IMG/VR virus record: IMGVR_UViG_3300046484_000066
Span: 1-25,812 of that record
Direction: 5' to 3' (one strand)
From: a virus
Length of the DNA stretch: 25,812 nucleotides
Shown: piece by piece, positions 9,101 to 17,067 of the stretch
Layout: each line of letters opens with the position of its first letter
Position numbering within the stretch: position 1 is the first letter of the stretch
Notes under the pieces: generated by a model
What the model was told of the DNA's origin: nothing
Databases searched by the model: none
Seen by the model: the letters and a program-made list of their open reading frames with translations, nothing else
Program-made: the position numbers and the translations under genes

Positions 9101-11269
9101 GTATTTTACAAGATGTTCAAAGACCGTGACTCTAATGGCGTCAAGGTTTTTCCTGACTTTTTGGAGAGTCTATATTTCAACCAGGTGAAAGATACGTTGA
9201 CTCAAATTGAAGTCGTTGAAGATAATATTCGTTTGCGCGCAATAGCACTTGGAGCGTTGACGGATCAAGATATGGTTAGCCTAATTAATGGAAACTCGAC
9301 CAATGGTGGAAGTTTCAACTTCCTGACGAATACAGGTACTGGAACCAACCTATTACAATTCTCTCAGCAATCAAACCCAGAAGATCAGGATCCAACTCAT
9401 TCATTACTTATATCTTTATCTAGCTATCAACAGAGAATCTCTACTCAAGTAAAGAATTCTAAACAGTTTACGGCCAGTACCCAAGTAAGTGCTTTCTTTA
9501 CTCAGCTCAATCCAAGCCCTGATTTGCAGACTAGTACATTAGAAGTAATTCGTAATAGGATTAAAATTGCGACTGGTACAGAGCCACCAACGCTTGATCA
9601 ATTATTTTCCGATCCTCAATTTTCGCGCATTGGGCAGAGAAGTCAAACCAGTAAACTTGCTCTAATAACCCAAATAGCTCAGTTTGTTTCACAGCGCCAA
9701 TCGTTACTAAAGTCAGCTTTGGGGGCCATTAAGAATTTGGAAGAGGGCATTAGTGTAAATGCTGTGCCAGACCTTGGGGCAAATAATTCGAACGATCAGG
9801 TTGTTAATGCGGTTGTTGCTCCTTTCCTAAATCGTAAAACTCAAATTCCTCAAATACTAGAACATATGATTGAGTATGAAGATGAGGATGACCTGGGCCC
9901 TGGCTCTGGTCGGAGATTCATACTTACTGCCGATAGAATTGTTAGCCTAACAATTTCTGAAAACCCACCACCATTCACGATGGTATCTGTAAATGGTTTG
10001 TTTGGGCAAGGTTTTATAGATCCCCCTGGAGGATTGCAGACTTCCAATGATGGTAATGCGGTAACCTCTGCCTATGCCGTTGATTATGATATGTGGTATC
10101 AATATGGATTCCGAGCGCCGAAATCTATAGAAGCACCATTCTTTAATGATCCAAACATTCAATGTGCTCCATTTGCCGTTGCTGCTTTACTAGAAGCTCG
10201 TGAGAATATTCTGCAGGGTAGCGTTGGAATTGTTGGCTATAATGAATATTATCAGCCGGGAGATGTTGTTTATATTGAGGATAGAAATCTGCTCTTCTAT
10301 GTAAAATCTGTAAGTCATTCATTTTCATATGGAAATCTATCAACAACTCTTGAGCTTAATTATGGTCATAGCCCGGGAGAGTATATTCCTACAATGTTGG
10401 ATATCGTTGGTAAGGTTTTGTATAGTTCCAAGGGGTTTTTCGATCAATACCGCAGTGAAAGATTTGAGATGTTAGGGTCTGCTAAATCACTTGGGGCGCT
10501 TACATTCGTCTCTTCGATATCAACATATCAAACCCCTCAAGGCAATGATACTAGATTGCCACCAGACTCAGATCCTTTGGAGGTTTTACTTAGTGGACGT
10601 TATGGTGAACGAAACAAGAATATTTTAGGTAATATTCTACTTTATGTTAGTGGAAGTCTAAACCAACAAGCTTTCCAAAATCAAAAGCCTTTTGTTAAGA
10701 TAGTTTATTATATAACAGGTAATTCATTTGATAGTGATATGCTTACATTTGCAACCACAGTTAAGGATTGGCTTATCTCGCCAGAGGGTGACACATCTAG
10801 CGGATTGAGTCCTTTGAAATTTAATACTGGCAGTAGTGGTAAGACAAAGCCATTTGGACTCAACGCTAGCGATATTGTAATTGAACAAGTAGATTTTACA
10901 GATCCTGCTAATCAAACTAGAGTTCAGGTATTTCCTGATACTGGAGCGGATCCTGTTGCCAATACTCAAGGACCATCATCTGCGGCTATTTATGCTGCAA
11001 GAACATGTAGCGTCTCAACATTATCACCAGAGAATTTTAGTTTGTTTTTAGCCAATACAGTCATTGATGTTTTTATAGATTCAAAACCGATACCAGTTTT
11101 GTCTAACGATTCGGTTGCGATAGTTCGCGCTGCTGGTGCTGCAAGTTCTGGCGCTGGGGCGGGAGCTGGTGGTGCAGCTGGTGCCGTTCAAAGTTCTTCT
11201 AGTTCGGCAAGTGCTGCTACTGCGGCTGCTGCCGCTGGAGCTGCTCGTAATGCAGCTGGGGGTGGATAA
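6143..11269 (+). CDS. Giant baseplate hub protein (gp27/gpD-like, 1708 aa)
   Basis: Several parts read like a tail hub. Residues ~209-243 hold a beta piece (SIKTTVSTEWGGGQASLTLED); ~418-445 hold a strand RLFFNGKYIIQPMDTITIWM, followed at ~524-562 by CIFSGLVGKGGQ ... WNINFTCEDHTGYFDK, the 'feature description and evaluation' layout of gp27/gpD proteins. Residues ~1340-1416 hold the closing hub motif: YYQPGDVVYIEDRNLLFYVK, VSHSFSYGNLSTTLELNYGH. Hubs form trimers joining the sixfold tube to the trimeric spike encoded next. Usual lengths are 350-550; here ~750 residues lie between the conserved halves, including a predicted coiled coil at ~773-814 (QQRLDITTQNSNLTQQLNEL) and helical segments. A C-terminal Ala/Gly/Ser tail covers residues 1663-1708. 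No lysozyme or peptidase signature is seen. The ribosome binding site at ATG 6143 is weak; the stop overlaps the spike start (TAATG). Confidence 0.68.
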   Translation: MSFLASLGGIINDQFGIGENTSHSLDTVSGGAYSRLGDYANKFDKSAERTYIEDGFIRDIRPRRRSVLFQQPDFYVVIKKRMFSTLVDNSKLDVLEEKERVLIAATKRLFQNKCRILAAYEKLTKIEQLTFDSGRFNTFLAPALLDLIDSSNDLFTALGSNGLSPSTKAAIDTLRKVISYSEPGAFSNWTTNDYDAVFGKDVGEGPGTFELTNITSIKTTVSTEWGGGQASLTLEDPYNLLTITEADIDQAITDVTNPMRTGSYYVFVENELQKTIDKFKSDLALERQGRLASQITFKISPGTVLSKRVRAIIDDEGTEILFTYSTGINNFLSSIGNAKNISQVFSSAANVFSTGSVTIEPQFLAGNPSGNISQNNQLTASERKKFEQIISDIFTQLSQHETSQREMKTRNLKTNYARNRMRLFFNGKYIIQPMDTITIWMTSRTDEDARMPGGFKKQQNELGISITQKFDTIIKNINSSINSMSAPVGASYDDLERLSVVGPDMPSWLWRMFRQDITNQPTGPCIFSGLVGKGGQGVTGNWSDGKWNINFTCEDHTGYFDKSMVNFKPSSDVFNASIYDPLTPFDVSFDAATGAAITNPSNGNIPPLLKENKDLLQSGMLIFRSGPNKGNQATETLYTHAPKEISFDSWRSVLHDPEGLVYRWKQGIQSLTFTQRPNRLSNTEHERAILLTAKPFAGQDVMNVISLLITGVPYNYDTFLKAAIENGNSLGARDGLNNLPAASTYIQGLLAEIERNNLVWGNFVPHKQLVINEAAEQFIAQQRLDITTQNSNLTQQLNELARTQDQLLLYQQNDMFQGAKVPSSVDSVVFAQKIQALKANIQTAQTNFMNTISVNNPDVGITVIGNDVNADPLATDSNPGQNQSQKQRDALQLRQRLFAMTARRFWQVRANQDKNLFIVDDQYDKNFDIMAFERKIGNKIDLFNSQYSNIGEQIGQVKKLLSLECFANSQGHIITRPPGYNKVPSSVFYKMFKDRDSNGVKVFPDFLESLYFNQVKDTLTQIEVVEDNIRLRAIALGALTDQDMVSLINGNSTNGGSFNFLTNTGTGTNLLQFSQQSNPEDQDPTHSLLISLSSYQQRISTQVKNSKQFTASTQVSAFFTQLNPSPDLQTSTLEVIRNRIKIATGTEPPTLDQLFSDPQFSRIGQRSQTSKLALITQIAQFVSQRQSLLKSALGAIKNLEEGISVNAVPDLGANNSNDQVVNAVVAPFLNRKTQIPQILEHMIEYEDEDDLGPGSGRRFILTADRIVSLTISENPPPFTMVSVNGLFGQGFIDPPGGLQTSNDGNAVTSAYAVDYDMWYQYGFRAPKSIEAPFFNDPNIQCAPFAVAALLEARENILQGSVGIVGYNEYYQPGDVVYIEDRNLLFYVKSVSHSFSYGNLSTTLELNYGHSPGEYIPTMLDIVGKVLYSSKGFFDQYRSERFEMLGSAKSLGALTFVSSISTYQTPQGNDTRLPPDSDPLEVLLSGRYGERNKNILGNILLYVSGSLNQQAFQNQKPFVKIVYYITGNSFDSDMLTFATTVKDWLISPEGDTSSGLSPLKFNTGSSGKTKPFGLNASDIVIEQVDFTDPANQTRVQVFPDTGADPVANTQGPSSAAIYAARTCSVSTLSPENFSLFLANTVIDVFIDSKPIPVLSNDSVAIVRAAGAASSGAGAGAGGAAGAVQSSSSSASAATAAAAAGAARNAAGGG
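11129..11266 (+). repeat. Low-complexity Ala/Gly/Ser-coding tail of the hub gene
   Basis: The last 46 codons of the hub gene encode almost only Ala, Gly and Ser (with runs such as GAGAGAGGAAGA and SSSSS). The DNA is locally much richer in GC (GCT/GGT/GCA repeats) than its neighbours. It looks like a flexible linker or a repeat-expanded tail rather than a folded domain. Confidence 0.85.
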
Positions 11270-13281
11270 TGGGAACTAACACTCGTATCGGATCAATTCC
11301 CGGAATTCCTATTCGTGGAGTGATTCAAAGTTTTGATATTCAAAGAAAAGTTGCGATGGTTAAATTGCCATTGGCTTCTTCTCCAACTTTGCAACCCATA
11401 AAACTTCCAGTTGGATGGATGGGTGCTAGAGGAGAGGTTTCCTGTGGTTATCCAGCAAAGGGAACAAACATTTTTGTGGTTATGGGACAAGGCAACGAAT
11501 GGATATTCGTTAGCTATGATCAACCAGACTCAACCAGCTTATATGATTCTGATGGTATTCGTCGTATTTCAACAACCAAGTTTCGTCCAGGACGTTGGCT
11601 TACGTTGGTACAAAATGATGTTGGTCTAATTGTAGATCCACAAGATGGTGTTGTCCAAGGAGATTCAACATCATTTACTCAAGCAGATTCGATGCTTGAC
11701 ATATGGAGCTCTAGGTTTGCTAATGAGATGCACTTTACAGAAGCACACCGTGAAGTAACTGGTACAGTTCTTCGAGATATAGATTCTGATAGTACAAGAA
11801 ATGTCACAGGCTCATCTCTAACAGATCATACATACAACAACTCTCTCACGCCAATTGGTCTTGATCCAAGTACATTCCCATCCGTTTCTGCTGTGGCTAA
11901 TCGAAACCCAGCGCTAACGGAAAGCAGGAAAATGTACTATGAATTCATCGATAGCTTTGGATATACATACGATGAAGCGGAAGAGAGGATTTATGCCGGT
12001 CAAGATCTTTCTCAACCATTACCATTCCAACGAAAGAGAAGCCGTACTGATACGATGAGTTTGAGTTTGGATCAGCCAAACTATTTAGCAGAAGTAATTG
12101 TTGGAACAGTTGTTGACATCTATGGAAACATTCTAGATATCAATAGAAGCATACTTCCAAGTGGTATTGTTGATTCATTGTCATTTAGGAAATCTTCAGA
12201 TGATCAAAATGTAGCATTTACAAACCTGCTAACGCAACTTCGAAAGAGTATAGCTTATCACTTCGAACTCAATGCCAGAAAACCTGGATTGGATTTGCCT
12301 AATTATTCAGATGTAAGTGATTATGCTCGTAATCGTAGCAGGTTCTTCTTTGATATAGATAAAGAAGGACAATTCAAATGGAATGTTCCAGCCTCAAGTG
12401 AGACGGGTAATGTTCCGGTGTTGGTTCGCCACGAAAACTTTTCCAATCTCAAAGGGTTTATAGATAAGACGGATCGTGGTCAGCTTCTGTATAATGTTAC
12501 CAACAATACAGATTTGCAACTAGAACCACACGGGAAAGGCGCTGTATCTCTCGTAAGCACTGAAGATACTCTCAAGAACTTTGCAGCCCCAGTAAATAGG
12601 CTAGATGGAAGCGTCATAAAACTCGGAACAGGATTTCATGATATAAGTAATGTATTATTCCTCCACAAGGTAGATAAACCTTATTCATCCTCTGGTAACG
12701 CTGGCTATGAAAACAGTCTTATAAACTTTGTATCCCCGGTTACAGATGTTGTGTCTTCTAAATTGATAGTATCTGGCGCTGGGGCAAATGCTGGTGGCCG
12801 AAGTGGAACAATATCATTGGATGGTATGTTGTCTGTGAGTATTGGAGCGAATACCGCAGATCGCCAAAGTTTGTGGTTAGATTGTGCTGGTGGGATGGTG
12901 GCAGCAGTTGGGCGGGATAAGTTCAATCGTTCATTAGCCGCCACATTGGATGGTGATATTTTAATGCAGGTTGGCGGCCCAACCATTGTTGATGATTCCA
13001 GATTTCCATCAGTCACTTTCAATAATGAAGCCAGGGATGGAACTATTGACATCCGAGTATGGAACTCTGGAAGTTTTCATACGATTAGAATTGATCCTCA
13101 GGGAATAAAGATTCATACCCCACAGAACATTGATATAGTGTCTGAGGGTAGTATGAGATTTAAGTCAGTGAATAGCAATATATATTTCGATGCTGAAAGC
13201 GTTTATTTCTATACAACAGATCCTGCTACTGGAAGGTTGGTATTAAGGGCCACCGAAGGTGCTGCAGGAAGGACTGTCTAA
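11269..13281 (+). CDS. Central baseplate spike (gp5/gpV-like, OB fold plus beta-helix)
   Basis: The 670-residue protein follows the hub immediately. Residues ~12-90 look like the OB fold of gp5/gpV/VgrG spikes: RGVIQSFDIQRKVAMVKLPL, then GARGEVSCGYPAKGTNIFVV and GNEWIFVSY. A long middle part (~100-370) is not recognised. A conserved-looking stretch at ~358-392 has FFFDIDKEGQFKWNVPASSE and TGNVPVLVRHENF. Residues ~590-655 alternate short strands with turns (TIRIDPQGIKIHTPQNIDIV, SEGSMRFKSVNSNIYFDA), which fits a triple-stranded beta-helix needle. There is no lysozyme domain as in T4 gp5, and the C-terminus lacks an evident HxH iron-binding tip as in P2 gpV. Role by family: membrane-piercing tip docked on the hub trimer. 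The start overlaps the hub stop; GGGGGTGG just upstream can serve as ribosome binding site. Confidence 0.72.
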   Translation: MGTNTRIGSIPGIPIRGVIQSFDIQRKVAMVKLPLASSPTLQPIKLPVGWMGARGEVSCGYPAKGTNIFVVMGQGNEWIFVSYDQPDSTSLYDSDGIRRISTTKFRPGRWLTLVQNDVGLIVDPQDGVVQGDSTSFTQADSMLDIWSSRFANEMHFTEAHREVTGTVLRDIDSDSTRNVTGSSLTDHTYNNSLTPIGLDPSTFPSVSAVANRNPALTESRKMYYEFIDSFGYTYDEAEERIYAGQDLSQPLPFQRKRSRTDTMSLSLDQPNYLAEVIVGTVVDIYGNILDINRSILPSGIVDSLSFRKSSDDQNVAFTNLLTQLRKSIAYHFELNARKPGLDLPNYSDVSDYARNRSRFFFDIDKEGQFKWNVPASSETGNVPVLVRHENFSNLKGFIDKTDRGQLLYNVTNNTDLQLEPHGKGAVSLVSTEDTLKNFAAPVNRLDGSVIKLGTGFHDISNVLFLHKVDKPYSSSGNAGYENSLINFVSPVTDVVSSKLIVSGAGANAGGRSGTISLDGMLSVSIGANTADRQSLWLDCAGGMVAAVGRDKFNRSLAATLDGDILMQVGGPTIVDDSRFPSVTFNNEARDGTIDIRVWNSGSFHTIRIDPQGIKIHTPQNIDIVSEGSMRFKSVNSNIYFDAESVYFYTTDPATGRLVLRATEGAAGRTV

Positions 13282-13289
13282 GGTGAATC

Positions 13290-15416
13290 ATGGTTTGCAA
13301 TCCAGCTGATACTAACATTACGATTGGACCACCGGGACCTAGCCCACAGATCCCAGGCCTTGGTTTGCCATTTTCAGTACCAAAGAATCCATTTGGCGAT
13401 CTGTCCCTTCCAGCTGGCGTTCCAGAAGATCTGATAAATCTGATTGAAACAATCTTTGCCATGTTCCCTGGTGGGATTAAATTGCAGCCAAATACAGATG
13501 CTATGACCAAAGGCATTTGGGATGCCTTGGCCAGCTTATTCAATCAGATAGCTCCATTCTTAGGTATCTACAAATTCATTCAGGCATTGTTGAATATGAT
13601 ACTTTGTATCATAGATGTCTTCTGCGCTCTGATGAATCCATGGTCAACCTTGAAGGCCATTAGGCGTTTATTTAAGAGATGCTTACCAGATTTCCTATCC
13701 ATGTTTCCATGGTTGGCATTGCTGATTATGATATTGGCGTTGATATTACTTCTCATTGCATTGATAGAATACATCATCAAAGTAATCATTGCCTACATCA
13801 AACAGATAGTAAATAATATCAAAATCCTTTTACGTGCAATACAGGTACATGATAGTGACGCTACTCTCGCCGCAGTTCAAAAGATATCATTTCTATTATG
13901 TCTAATTGAGCAATTATTCACGATTCTAATGGGCATCAGTGCGTTACTTGCCATTATTCAGCCACTCATGGGAATTTTGGGCCGCTCTGTATGTAATGGC
14001 GGAGATAGGAATGGTAATGGTGCTGAAGATTGTTGTACTCCAGATTTTTGCCCGCCATTCATTCGTAATAATCCAGATGGTTTGATACTGAAAACTGGTC
14101 GCCTAATTTACCAGCGGGAAATTGACTCAATTGTTCCACTAGATCCTTTGTTTGATTTCTTGAGATCATCCGCTGCATTTGTTCTCAGGCCTCAACGATG
14201 GCAATTTGTCGATGATCATCCAACAGAATTTAAATTCTTGGATATCATTACCCCATCGCCACAATATGGGTTTATTTATTGGCCAAACAATGATGTGTTT
14301 GATCACAACTCAGCTTTGATTCGAATTCCATACACGCTTGATATGAACATATTTATCAAGCCTAGCAATTTTGGAAATCCTTCTGATTTAGGAATAGAGC
14401 GCCATATGAGCGTTCAAAATGTAATCGTAACAACAAAGCCAAATGTATATCCTACGGCTTGGAATAATAGTCTTGATACTAGTATTACTTCTGGGTCTTT
14501 GAACTTAGTGGGTGGTTCAGTATTTGAGATTACTCCAGATGGCTATGTTCCATATTACATCAATGGAGTTCAGGCCACTCTCCAAACATTAGTATCCAAA
14601 CCGACTCAGAATTTATCTCAATTACCATCAAATGATGACGGATACAATTTCTTAGATGTTAGCTATAACCTGAAAATAAATCACGAGGTACTGATTCAAT
14701 ATGGGCTCATTGGTTTGATGTGCCAACCTGATACTGCTTCAGAATCAGCAGTATTGAATGCCGAATATAATGATATGAGAAGCGTTCTAGATAAGGTTGG
14801 GCCATTGCCGGATGTTGATGGAGCGATAGCTTGTTTGACACAGGCCCTTGCAAAATTCCGTGGAAATCTAAATGAGGATACCGCAGTAATATTCCAAAAT
14901 GAAATTACAGATTGCCTTAATTCTTTGAAGAATCAGTCTTTGGACTTTTATACCACGGGTACGATTGCTGCAACGGATCGATATTCTAGTAGTTTTTCGC
15001 TATATCCAAGCATTCAGTTTATCAAAAATGATATTCAGGTAACAGTTCAATTGAGAGATAAATCAGGCAATCAATTAGCGGTGAATGTGACACCAGATGC
15101 TGCTACAGCATTAAGTGCTTTAATAAAAGCCATTCCAACATTTGGTACTATCTCTAACTTTACTTATGATGGGTATGGAGATTTTATTGCGTCACTTACC
15201 AGTGATTTGGCCGGCAGTGGCCAGATAACAGCTTACGTTAATAATGAGTCTATTGCTACAGTTGTTAATAGAGATAGTGATACATTACCAACTGCGATTA
15301 TCGATAGTGTTCTTACCTATGAATTCATTGATAAGACATCTTACTCGTATCGCGCAGAGGGTGGTAGCTATAAGCAGAGATTCGGAGATGCTGATGTTGC
15401 CGAGGATGGTACATAA
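13290..15416 (+). CDS. Unrecognised baseplate-locus protein with hydrophobic segments and Ca-loop-like motif
   Basis: I do not recognise this 708-residue protein. It starts with a Pro/Gly-rich leader (GPPGPSPQIPGLGLPF), then carries three strongly hydrophobic segments at residues ~90-115, ~139-170 and ~201-230, rich in Ile, Leu, Ala and Met. A basic stretch (KAIRRLFKR) separates the first two. Directly after the third comes a Cys cluster (C235, C248, C249, C254) enclosing DRNGNGAED (residues 239-247), which matches the spacing of an EF-hand/dockerin-type calcium loop. The remaining ~440 residues are beta-rich and soluble-looking. Membrane-type segments are uncommon in baseplate genes; possibilities include a buried trimer or hexamer helical bundle, or a piece that enters the host membrane on firing. 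The ATG at 13290 has an AAGGTGA site; the stop overlaps the next start as TAATG. Confidence 0.7.
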   Translation: MVCNPADTNITIGPPGPSPQIPGLGLPFSVPKNPFGDLSLPAGVPEDLINLIETIFAMFPGGIKLQPNTDAMTKGIWDALASLFNQIAPFLGIYKFIQALLNMILCIIDVFCALMNPWSTLKAIRRLFKRCLPDFLSMFPWLALLIMILALILLLIALIEYIIKVIIAYIKQIVNNIKILLRAIQVHDSDATLAAVQKISFLLCLIEQLFTILMGISALLAIIQPLMGILGRSVCNGGDRNGNGAEDCCTPDFCPPFIRNNPDGLILKTGRLIYQREIDSIVPLDPLFDFLRSSAAFVLRPQRWQFVDDHPTEFKFLDIITPSPQYGFIYWPNNDVFDHNSALIRIPYTLDMNIFIKPSNFGNPSDLGIERHMSVQNVIVTTKPNVYPTAWNNSLDTSITSGSLNLVGGSVFEITPDGYVPYYINGVQATLQTLVSKPTQNLSQLPSNDDGYNFLDVSYNLKINHEVLIQYGLIGLMCQPDTASESAVLNAEYNDMRSVLDKVGPLPDVDGAIACLTQALAKFRGNLNEDTAVIFQNEITDCLNSLKNQSLDFYTTGTIAATDRYSSSFSLYPSIQFIKNDIQVTVQLRDKSGNQLAVNVTPDAATALSALIKAIPTFGTISNFTYDGYGDFIASLTSDLAGSGQITAYVNNESIATVVNRDSDTLPTAIIDSVLTYEFIDKTSYSYRAEGGSYKQRFGDADVAEDGT

Positions 15417-17053
15417 TGGTAACTGTTACCAAAGATACATGGTTTAATAATGTCGGGGATCATTTTCCAAAAGATCCATTAGATGATATTAGGGCTATTG
15501 ATTTAGACATCAATGATTTGGTGGCCAAATTTATGCGCCCAATTGATTTGTATAGAAGTCATGTTTCTCCGGTTGTAAATGGTGATTTAATTCAGGCTGA
15601 CCTATCCACATCTAGCTCACCTTCGGAAAGCAGATGTCATACGTTCTATAGAATGCTTGGTCTTCCCACCATTTCTCCTGATGGTAGTTTAATTAGTCCA
15701 GGCTTTCCACTCAAGGATAAAGACCATCAGAAAAGCATAGATGGCAAAATACCTGATAGTGTCAAGAAGGCTATTTCTGATAGGGAGAATGGGGCTCAAT
15801 ATAGGACCAATCTATTTTCAGCACGTAATGGCGACACCTCTGTTTTTGGGCTTTCGCTAGCAACTCCGAATGGTCAGCGTAAATTTTCCATTGATGTTGG
15901 ATCACTTGATGATATTACGCTAACACCACAGGCAATTCCGGCTCGCACTCAATATATAAATAGATTTTTCCAGAATTCAGATGGATCTGCAATAGTCAAT
16001 AAGTTCGAGACCGTATCACATCCACTTGCACCGTTCATTACTGATTTGGTTATTACATCGAATGTAGAACCAAAATCAGGGTCTAATAGTGTGCTAGTTG
16101 GTCAGCCATTTCTAGATAAAAAAGATTTGGAATATGAATCTGGTAAGTATGCAAAACGCCCAGGTTTGGAATTTATCATACGAACTAAACTTCGTGAAAG
16201 TAATGTTTTACAGAGTTTGCTTACAGCTGCTCAAACAGTGGTACCAAATATTAGTACACAAGCTGGTTTGATTGGTGTTGGAATTAGCGAAGATGACGCT
16301 GCTAGACTATTCCAAGAGGGATTGATAGATGTATATACAGTAAATGATTTATTCAAGACATACAAAGGTCTTATTAATGTATATTACAATGCAGTGAAGA
16401 CAATTGCTGATATCGGCAAAGATATAATTTGGATTCCAATGCCTAATGAGGGCGGGCCAGAATCTGGTTCTGTGGTTAATTCTACGTTTGTTGTCCCAAG
16501 CTATTACCTAGATTCTTGGGAAATTGAACGCAGATTATCTGAATTGAAAGTTAAATCTCTTCTTGCAAAGACACAAGTTGATATTGGAACCAATGATGAT
16601 AATTCATCTTTAGTGTATGGCGATTTTACAATATCTGAATTTAGCAATGTGGCTAATACTTTTGAGAATGATTTAGCTGATGAAAACTCAAAAAGATCTT
16701 CATTGGAAGCACAGGGTAGTGATGCTCTAAGAATAATCGAAATTATTGGTGGCGAAGTAAGTGGGCTTGGCCTCATTGATATTATTGCCATTTACCTTTC
16801 TCTTTGGGCATTGGACGTTCCAACACTACTTAATTTGATTGATGACTCCGCTGCGGCTAGGTTAAATAGTATCACTGAACTTGCAAATGACGCAACTCAG
16901 AATCGAGTTAATAGTCCAGGAAACTCTGTTACCGCTTATGAAACGCTAACATCGGCAGTTTCCAGCTTGCTACAATATGGTGATTATATATTTGATCGTC
17001 TAAAGGGATCTCCCAAGGATGGCGGAATTGGGGATGTAAGAAATAAGGGATAA
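15416..17053 (+). CDS. Unrecognised baseplate-locus protein
   Basis: The 545-residue product is not recognised. Early residues (~65-85) contain SSPSESRCHTFYRMLGLP, a motif-like stretch that suggests a conserved N-terminal segment. The middle is mixed alpha/beta (for example YESGKYAKRPGLEFIIRTKL at ~243-262 and a helix-rich part at ~270-335). The C-terminal ~180 residues are helical and include a moderately hydrophobic run, IEIIGGEVSGLGLIDIIAIY. Start and stop are well placed: ATG 15416 shares a base with the previous stop, and the gp25-like gene begins 15 bases after its end. Its place between the spike-associated genes and the first wedge gene suggests a structural baseplate or assembly part, possibly partner of the preceding membrane-segment protein. 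This role is inferred only from position. Confidence 0.65.
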   Translation: MVTVTKDTWFNNVGDHFPKDPLDDIRAIDLDINDLVAKFMRPIDLYRSHVSPVVNGDLIQADLSTSSSPSESRCHTFYRMLGLPTISPDGSLISPGFPLKDKDHQKSIDGKIPDSVKKAISDRENGAQYRTNLFSARNGDTSVFGLSLATPNGQRKFSIDVGSLDDITLTPQAIPARTQYINRFFQNSDGSAIVNKFETVSHPLAPFITDLVITSNVEPKSGSNSVLVGQPFLDKKDLEYESGKYAKRPGLEFIIRTKLRESNVLQSLLTAAQTVVPNISTQAGLIGVGISEDDAARLFQEGLIDVYTVNDLFKTYKGLINVYYNAVKTIADIGKDIIWIPMPNEGGPESGSVVNSTFVVPSYYLDSWEIERRLSELKVKSLLAKTQVDIGTNDDNSSLVYGDFTISEFSNVANTFENDLADENSKRSSLEAQGSDALRIIEIIGGEVSGLGLIDIIAIYLSLWALDVPTLLNLIDDSAAARLNSITELANDATQNRVNSPGNSVTAYETLTSAVSSLLQYGDYIFDRLKGSPKDGGIGDVRNKG

Positions 17054-17067
17054 TTGAGTATAAGTGT

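Noticed and set aside
12705-13052. Antisense frame of 115 codons
   Set aside because: It lies wholly inside the spike gene, has no ribosome binding site or recognisable domain, and is explained by codon bias of the + strand gene.
13226-13543. Antisense frame of 105 codons across the spike/membrane-segment gene junction
   Set aside because: Pro/Gly-rich content mirrors the leader of the + strand gene; no independent support.
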